The position numbers and the translations under genes are program-made. This document shows, one piece after another, positions 57,956 to 64,000 of a DNA stretch of 64,000 nt; positions within the stretch are counted from its first letter, which is position 1, and each line of letters begins with the position of its first letter. The DNA comes from Trebouxia sp. TZW2008. Taxonomy: Eukaryota > Chlorophyta > Trebouxiophyceae > Trebouxiales > Trebouxiaceae. The DNA lies in NCBI GenBank assembly GCA_002118135.1, contig BDIU01000305.1, positions 21,062-85,061 on the forward strand. Reading direction: 5' to 3'. Under the pieces are notes generated by a model. That model did no database searches. It was not told where the DNA came from and saw only the letters and a list, made by a program, of their open reading frames with translations.

Positions 57956-60032
57956 TCAAAAAATGTCTGCAGTACCTGCTGGACGCTCTGGTCTTTCAGC
58001 TGCCAGCAAGTAACGTCCAGGCTCAAGAGAGGAGTCTTCCACAAAGACTTGCCACTGGCCAGGGTAGCGCCTAAACACACTGCCCACATCTGCCACAGGC
58101 CGCAAGGAGTAGCTTGTTGTGAAGGTGGACATGAACTGCTTGTTCAGGCGCCGTATATTCAACCCCACTCCAGCATCACCACTGCACTCACCATCACTAG
58201 CTTGCAACAGTCATTCAAATGGAGGAAACTTGGTATACAGTCAGCCATCTAGTGGATAGTGGACATGGACGGCTTGCTAAGGCACTGCATGTTCAAGTCC
58301 ACTCCAGTATCACCACTGCAGTCAGGGAAAAGAGAAGTCTATGCACTAGGCAGCATGACAGGAGCCCCTGTGAGTACAAGCAGCCCAAGAAAGCAACCAA
58401 GATTGCGATTTCCAAGCAGCTGTTGAAATGGAAGAGCACGTAGTCTCAGAGCAACAGTGAGTCAGTTACCCATGCCACTTGAAGCTTGCTGACCCATTTT
58501 AGAGCAGCTGTCATCATTGCCACTTATGTCTCGCTCAGCGGGCAAACACTTTCGCATCAAAGAGCAAAATGTAAACATGCAGAAGTGCTAGAGGTGGTCA
58601 CCTTGCTAGCCTGGGATTGAACAGCACTAGCGGTGCTATAGTTGCAGCTGTTGAGGCAGCACGCTTCACAGCTTCAAGACCTGCAAAGCATGATTGAAAT
58701 GTTGCACAAGCTCTCTGCCCATGCTGTCATGCAATCTGAGGCATTGCAGTTAGTGAGCAATAAGCAGCTATGCTCATTGCAGCTCAGCTTAGCAGAAAGA
58801 TGAGCTAAGCATGTACTCACACCTGCATCTTGCTTGACAGCATGCAGCAGCTGAGATCAACCTCAAAGCAGGAGCATGAGGACCTTTGAAGTTGATCATT
58901 GCACAGCAAGCACATGTTGAATTCCTGCTGAAGTTGTGTTCATCAGACAGGCTTACTGGGAGGGTCCGGAGCAGCAAGTATTATCAGATCGTCATCTTCT
59001 GAGATGGGGTTGCGATCAAACAAGCTACCAAACTTGAAGGCAGCATCTGGCCATTGGTGTTTGAGCATTGCTGCAACCCCTGTGTCAGGGTATACCTGCA
59101 TCAATTCACTTACATCATGCATGGCATCAGTCAGTCAACATGCGCAATACGCAATAGTACACAGTATGTAGCGTTTGAAAGTGTGTGTCACTGAGATGCA
59201 GTGCAACTTGTGAGTTATGCAAAACGTTGCCGCCAACACCTAGTACGCAATATGCAGGTAGTCTGCAGGTGGTTCAATGCATGACATTGCAATGTACAGT
59301 CACAAACCGTTTATGTGCCATGACATGATATCCACATGCCAATAGCTTGACTGGTCATTGCACAGCTGCACATCACTTGCCGCTTTTGTTGCTTTGCTAT
59401 TGCTCTTCTCAGCGAGACTTTCAATGAAACGGCGAGTCATTTTCCAGAATCGCTGTTGATCACCCTCCTCAGCAAACACCGGTCCACTTGAAGGGTCCCA
59501 GAACTCAGGTAGCAATATTTCAACCTGCATTTCACAGCATTGCGTTTGCCACCCATCTCTGCAGAGTTTGTGCTGAACACCTTTGCAGTGCAACTGAAGT
59601 CAGCTGCGCATTGAGGGGAATCTCACTATGCATCTGCCTGCGCCCTTCTGAAGGGCAAGAGCTGTGGACTCGCTTGCTTGCTGCAACGCGTCTGCAAGGC
59701 TGTCAGGCAATACCTGCCGCAACAGACAAACGCCGTGAGCTGTGTGTTGAACTTAGCGAGAGGTGACCGCAAGCCGCTTGATGGTACAGACATACGTCGT
59801 CGTCTCGAGGTGCAGGAGACTCACGCGCCGCTGCGGCATCGCTGTTACTATCGGCGCTGGCCTCCTCCGCTTGAATGCGCCAGTTGCGGCTACGTTTCGG
59901 TCTGTGTGTGGGTCTATTGCAGCGCGACAACTGTTTGCACCGCGCAGAGCACAGCTTAGGCTGCGCAGAGGGACGCCAGCGACGATGAGGTACAACTTGA
60001 CACTGCGTCGAGCCCGTTGCAACTATTGCCAT
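57956..60032 (-). CDS. DUF1995 domain protein, plastid-targeted
   Basis: Six minus-strand exons join in frame: 60032-59796, 59713-59627, 59524-59372, 59095-58957, 58680-58602 and 58181-57956. Exon 1 is basic with Arg, Ser and Gln and few acids until its end, as in a transit peptide. DUF1995 features in order: LPDSLADALQQA, VEILLPEFWDPSSGPVFAEE then DQQRFWKMTRRFI, VYPDTGVAAMLKHQWPDAAF then EDDDLIILAAPDP, PLVLFNPRLA, and SYSLRPVADVGSVFRRYPGQ then WQVFVED. About 305 residues, the usual size. DUF1995 proteins such as Arabidopsis LPA3 act in photosystem assembly in the chloroplast; the exact role here is unproven. Divergent from the ClpF-like gene. It ends TADIF at a TGA. Confidence 0.82.
58230..58330 (-). 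pseudogene. Decayed copy of DUF1995 exon 58181-57956 start
   Basis: On the plus strand ggacatgaactgcttgttca (58127) is echoed by ggacatggacggcttgctaa (58261), and both continue ttca.acc(cc/..)actccag.atcaccactgca. The copy is upstream of the used acceptor in the gene's own direction, as in the plus-strand genes. Confidence 0.8.
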
Positions 60033-60420
60033 GCCTGTTGTGCACAGTCAAGCTCAGCGCAACAATTGCAGAAGTTTGACTGCCGGAAACGAAAGGGGCG
60101 ATTGGTTGTGACAGCCCTGCACTTCTGTCAAAGCTGAATTTACAAGGCGCAAAGCGCACGCCTTAGCTCCTCGGTCCCTGCAGCATCGTTGTTTCTGGAC
60201 TGCTCATCTCGCGCTCTGGTGTGCCCGTGGTTCGCATCAAAAGTCTTCTGGTATCTGCGTTTAAGTCCAGCTGATCACGATAGGTCAACGTGTCGTTTCA
60301 GTTCGACGAAGCAAGTGCCCATTGCATTGAAGCATCTGGCACATTGACAGGAGCGGCACAAGAAGTTTACTGTGCTGATCTCCTTGGTGCTGTCGTGCTC
60401 GGCTAACCCTAGCGTGAAGA
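60033..60420. promoter_or_regulatory. Putative bidirectional promoter, DUF1995 / ClpF-like
   Basis: 388 bp separate the two start codons, which face away from each other. The interval is CpG-richer than the introns. Both products are predicted to enter the plastid, so joint control is plausible but unproven. Confidence 0.45.
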
Positions 60421-63400
60421 ATGTTAGCAAGCCCCTGCAGTAGGCACTGCGTTGTCACTGTGCCTGTGTTCGACGGACATACACCAGCCAAGACTCGTTG
60501 TCTGTCGCATCAGCTTGTCCCTGTCAGATCCAGCAGCGCTCGCCTCAAGCGATTCAGAAATCAGCATAGCACATCCAGCAGAAGCAGATGTCACAGCCTT
60601 GTCTGCCTTGCTGAACGTGACGCAAAGCGGATTGATCAGAAGCAGCAGTCAGAGAAGAGCGATATGGTTCATGCTGAGCTGATCTACTTCATGTACCAGC
60701 TGGTATGCTTGCTTGCTGGCTTGGCGTGACATTGTCCACACAAATCCCACATCATTTGTCAAGCATCCACTGTATTTGGCAAGGCTCGGATTGATCCTGT
60801 TTTGCACCTGCGTGATCCTGTTTTGCGCCTGCAGAATCTAGATACACAGCTACAGCGGACCCTCAATATGGATGACTTTGACACAGCACAAACAGTCAGA
60901 GATCGGCGAAAGCAGATAGATGAGCTTGTAGCAAAACAGCTGGTAAACATACTTGCATGCATGGCCTTGGGATACCAAGCAGTTTCAACACCGACCATGA
61001 AGTGACTGGATTTTGCATCTGAGGTGATCGGATCTCGATTGCATGGTCCTCCCACAAAGCGATGTGCTCATGTCAAGTGTCTCCGTGCCAAGAGTCCACT
61101 CTACATTGCTGTCTTTCCAGGAAGCCAAAGGGCCTGGCACAGATAGCGCCAAGCAACACCCTTAGCAGGTCTTGCCTCAGAGGACCTCAGGCTTTGCTCA
61201 GAGCTGCAGAGAGCAGTGAATGAAAAGAGCAGTGAATGAAGAGCGCTATTGTGATGCTGCTGCAATGCTCATGCATGACTGGCTTTGCAGGAAGCCAAAG
61301 GGCCTGGCTGTGGCACACGCAGCGCCAACCAGACAGCTTTGGAAGATCTTGCCTCAGAGGGTCTCAGGCTACGATCAGAGCTGCAGAGAGCAGTGGATGA
61401 AAACTCCCTACCTTGATGCTGCTGCAATGCTCGTGTTTGGATAGCGCTGCAGGAAGCCAAAGGACCTGGCTATGGATCTCTGAGCGTCTCAGTGGCGAGT
61501 CATGTTTTCCGTTTGCATTGCTCATTGATTGACTGGCTTTGCAGGAGTCCAAAGGGCCTGGCTGTGGTACACGAAGCGCCAACCAGACAGCCTTAGCAGA
61601 TCTTGCTTCAGAGGGCCTCAGGCTACGCTCAGAGCTGCAGAGAGCTGTAGACGAGGAACGCTACTCTGACGCTGCTGCAACACGAGACCGCCTGAAAGCT
61701 ATCCAGGAACAGAGTGAGCAGGCTCAGAGTGAGGCGGCTGATGTCGACAGGCCAGCAAGGAAATATCGGCTGGGTCAGCGTGTCAAGCACACAAAGCTAG
61801 GCTATGATGGCGTAGTATGCGGGTGAGCAGCAACCTTGCAATAGCTTTAACAGTTTCCCCGGTGGTCAGAATTCAATTTTTGGCAGGAATCTTGTGACGC
61901 AGAGGTGCGCATGTCAAGCAGATAAAGCTAGGCTATGATAGGGTGCTTTGCGGGTGAGGCTGCATTCTTGTAGTGGCCTTGACATCTCAAGAAGCCAGCA
62001 ACAAAGTATCAGCTGGGTCAATGTGTCAAGCACACAGAGCTAGGCTATGCTAGCGTGATATGCAAGTGAGTTATATGGTGGTAACTAGTGATGTATGCGC
62101 ATGTTGCCCAAGACTCACTTTCAGCAGCACCTGTTGTGACTGCAAACATGTTGCATAGTGACAACGCTGCAGTACTACGAATCATGAACAGGTCGCGACC
62201 AGGCACAAGTTGCAGGGGATAGCGTTGCGCTGGGGTCAGCCTTTTGTCTATCTTGACTGCACGTCATGGCTGATATGGATGTTAAGACACATTTGTGGTT
62301 GCTGTGCATACTCAACGGCATGTGCTGTCGATACCAGCCTATTGCGGCAAGATCTTGTCTATGCCAACTTGCTCAATAGATGCATAGTGCTGCTGAGTGA
62401 CTAGTGGCTGTCATGCTCTGCAGCTGGGACGATCTGCTGTTGCGAAGAGACAGCATGGCAAGAGGCCGCTGGCGTCTCCAGAGCTGACGCATGGGCGCGT
62501 GACCAGACCTTCTGACAGTTACGGCTTGATGCCAAGGACTGAGAATGAGTTCTGCTGACTGACTGCTGGCTGGTCTGCGCTGCAGCTGGGACAATTGCTG
62601 TTGTGCAGACAATGCATGGCAAGAGGCTGCTGGCATCTCCAGAGCTGACGCATGGGCGCGTGACCAGACCTTCTGACAGTTGTTGCTTGATGCCAAGGAC
62701 TGAAGATGAGTTCTGCTGACTGACTGCTGGCTGTTATGCGCTGCAGCTGGGACAGCTGCTGCTGTGAAGACACTGCATGGCAAGAGGCTGCTGGCATCTC
62801 CAAAGCCGACGCATGGGCGCGTGACCAGACCTTCTGACAGTTGTTGCTTGATGCCAAGGACTGAAGACAAGTTCTGCTGACTGACTGCTGGCTGTTATGC
62901 GCTGCAGCTGGGACAACTGCTGCTGTGAAGACATTGCGTGGCAAGAGGCTGCTGGCATTCCAGAGCTGACACATGGGCGCGAGCAGAACTTCTACCAGTT
63001 GTTGGTTGATGCTAAGGACTGGGAGGCCTCTTGGGAACAGCCCCCTGTGGCATATGTTGCAGAGGAGTTGCTAAGTGCCCCTGAGGTGGAATGAATGTCA
63101 GAAATGTTGACTGTTGATGCTTACTGTCATCATTGCAGGAGGCCTCAACTTTGAAAGAGCCTCCTGTGGCCTATGTTGCACAGGAGCTGCTAAGTGCACC
63201 TGAGGTGAAATGGGCTCCAGCTAATGCCAGTCTATTGCATCCACTTGTGCCTCAGTGCATGCGCCTCATCATGATTGCATGAGCCCTGAAGACACTGCAA
63301 TGGCAAGGGCGATAGCCTCATTTCTTGGTGACTTGGATGTCATCTACTGTACACTACATCCATCTGCACATTCAGGACTGGGGCCTTGATCTGCAGCATT

Positions 63401-63678
63401 GCTTGATGCTTGTGTCATGTCACTGGCTCAGATCGAAATGGCTTTGTGCATATGCTCAAACTATAGTGTACGCGCAGGAACCACAGACTTGGTCTGATGA
63501 ATATGGCTATGACTCATTCGACCACGTGTACTTGTACACATTGTTTCTGGGTCAAGATGCTCAAGGCAACATGCTCCCTGTAAGGCAGCTCAGAGATAGG
63601 TATAGCCAGCAGAGAAGGGACGTTCACCCAAAGGAGGACATACCTGACAAGAGTCAAGATGAACCTGAAACAGATTGA
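60421..63678 (+). CDS. CLPF: ClpF-like protein (UVR motif and YccV domain), plastid Clp adaptor
   Basis: Five exons join in frame: 60421-60702, 60835-60942, 61545-61822, 62908-63085 and 63478-63678 (stop TGA 63676-63678). Exon 1 is a Ser/Arg/His-rich transit peptide ending AELIYFMYQL. Exon 2 (NLDTQLQRTLNMDDFDTAQT) and the UVR motif in exon 3 (ELQRAVDEERYSDAAATRDR) are tandem helical UVR-type units. YRLGQRVKHTKLGYDGVVCG starts the YccV-like domain, continued by GWDNCCCEDIAWQEAAGI, GREQNFYQLLVDAKDW and YVAEELLSAPE. This order matches Arabidopsis ClpF, which with ClpS1 delivers substrates to the chloroplast Clp protease. A TGTAA, the algal polyadenylation signal, lies at 63703-63707. Introns carry arrays of decayed exon copies. 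Confidence is high because phases and domain order agree. Confidence 0.88.
61121..61544 (+). pseudogene. Three decayed copies of ClpF UVR exon 61545-61822
   Basis: Copies after CAG start at about 61121, 61291 and 61453; all begin gaagccaaaggg.ctggc. The first two run through the UVR segment (ctgcagagagcagtg(a/g)atga...gatgctgctgcaatgctc) but are frame-broken and lose the last Arg of ATRDR. The third keeps only the first 25 nt. Period 160-170 bp. Confidence 0.88.
61905..62070 (+). pseudogene. Two donor-side copies of ClpF exon 61545-61822 end
   Basis: (g)tcaagca(g/c)a(t/c)a.agctaggctatga(t)..g(g)tg..(t)atgc(g/a)(a/g)gtgag recurs at about 61915-61957 and 61998-62068, mirroring VKHTKLGYDGVVCG/gtgag. 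The second also includes KYQLGQCVKHTELGYASVIC, still open. Confidence 0.82.
62424..62907 (+). repeat. 161-bp tandem array: three decayed copies of ClpF exon 62908
   Basis: Exon starts after CTGCAG fall at 62424, 62586, 62747 and 62908 (periods 162, 161, 161). All begin ctgggac.a(t/c)ctgctg.tg and include catgggcgcg and gatgc(c/t)aaggactg. Copies 1-3 share ctttctgacag, with a TGA where the used exon reads FYQLLVD. They resemble each other more than the functional exon, suggesting that decay came first and amplification later. Confidence 0.92.
63139..63204 (+). other. Splice-competent 66-nt extra exon in the ClpF gene
   Basis: After tcatcattgcag the segment encodes EASTLKEPPVAYVAQELLSA then PE and ends at a GTGAAA donor. 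It duplicates the end of exon 62908-63085 (EASWEQPPVAYVAEELLSAP). It is 66 nt, phase 0 on both sides, without a stop, so including it would add 22 residues without shifting frame. Use in mRNA is unproven. Confidence 0.65.
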
Positions 63679-64000
63679 GCTGTATCATAGACATGTTCTA
63701 CATGTAAATAGCAGCATCCCAGCCATATACTTTCTTGCATTTGCTGCAGCTTATGTACCATATACACATAAAATACTGTTCTAAATCACTTTCAGGAATG
63801 CCACACACAACGGTGTTCTCATCATGCGTATACTCAGACTCTTGTTGAAATTCGACATATGGCTGACAATGTTCACCCTGTAACTGAGCGGCAACAACAT
63901 AGCTGTATTCAATTTGTCGTGTTCTCCCCTAATAATGGAGAGAGGCGTTCAAATTTTTACAACAAGACAACTGGGTGCTCAGACCAACATAAGTACACAG
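63679..64000. terminator. ClpF 3' flank with TGTAA polyadenylation signal
   Basis: TGTAA at 63703-63707, 25 nt after the stop, matches the green-algal polyadenylation signal. No further gene can be recognised before the window ends. Confidence 0.5.

Noticed and set aside
60790..60834. Extending ClpF exon 2 upstream to include ARIDPVLHLRDPVLRLQ
   Set aside because: Family alignment expects MYQL followed directly by NLDTQLQRTLN, and the acceptor CCTGCAG at 60834 gives exactly that.

Overview
The window is nuclear DNA of an intron-dense eukaryote, most likely a green alga (Chlorophyta, perhaps Trebouxiophyceae). No long ORF is a whole gene. Proteins are rebuilt from 40-700 nt exons bounded by GT-AG introns, plus three GC-AG introns, and the acceptor is very often TGCAG. 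The gene set points to a plastid-bearing green lineage: a ClpF-type adaptor, a DUF1995 plastid protein, a plastid-type TPR protein, a plant-type SRS2/UvrD helicase, a plant-type ZIP transporter and a POC5 centriolar protein. Exon phases were checked by hand at most junctions, so many models are continuous in frame. Names rest on recalled family motifs, not on a search.

Layout: GET4 3' end (+, 366-1265); TPR/one-TM protein (-, 2087-3716); DHX37/Dhr1 DEAH helicase (+, 4046-17331); SR/ALY-like RNA-binding protein (+, 18113-19876); a gene-poor stretch with local repeats and an LTR-like relic (19877-23402); NUDCD1-like protein (-, 23403-26908); UvrD/SRS2-like helicase (+, 27197-37478); GT61 glycosyltransferase (+, 38568-43131); ZIP transporter with an extra C-terminal membrane domain (+, 44355-52383); POC5-like protein (+, 52653-~57155); DUF1995 protein (-, 57956-60032); ClpF-like protein (+, 60421-63678). 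Three gene pairs are divergent over short intervals (3717-4045, 26909-27196, 60033-60420).

The genes are mostly unrelated housekeeping functions: ribosome biogenesis, mRNA export, tail-anchored protein insertion, DNA repair, plastid proteostasis, metal transport and centriole. They do not form one pathway. DUF1995 and ClpF are both plastid candidates sharing a divergent promoter.

The striking property is architectural. Nearly every long intron carries one to about eleven decaying tandem copies of the adjoining exon edge, usually the acceptor plus the first 30-100 nt of the next exon, sometimes the end of the previous exon with its donor. Periods are as regular as 161 bp or 135 bp. Decay is visible as stops, 1-nt indels and lost catalytic residues, while the copy joined to the rest of the exon stays intact. 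One extra copy, in the ClpF gene (63139-63204), is fully splice-competent and frame-neutral.

Two intronic fold-backs also stand out: a near-perfect 58-bp stem in DHX37 (6896-7038), and an inverted duplication of an antisense gene fragment in the UvrD gene (32106-32382). Both could be young small-RNA precursor loci.
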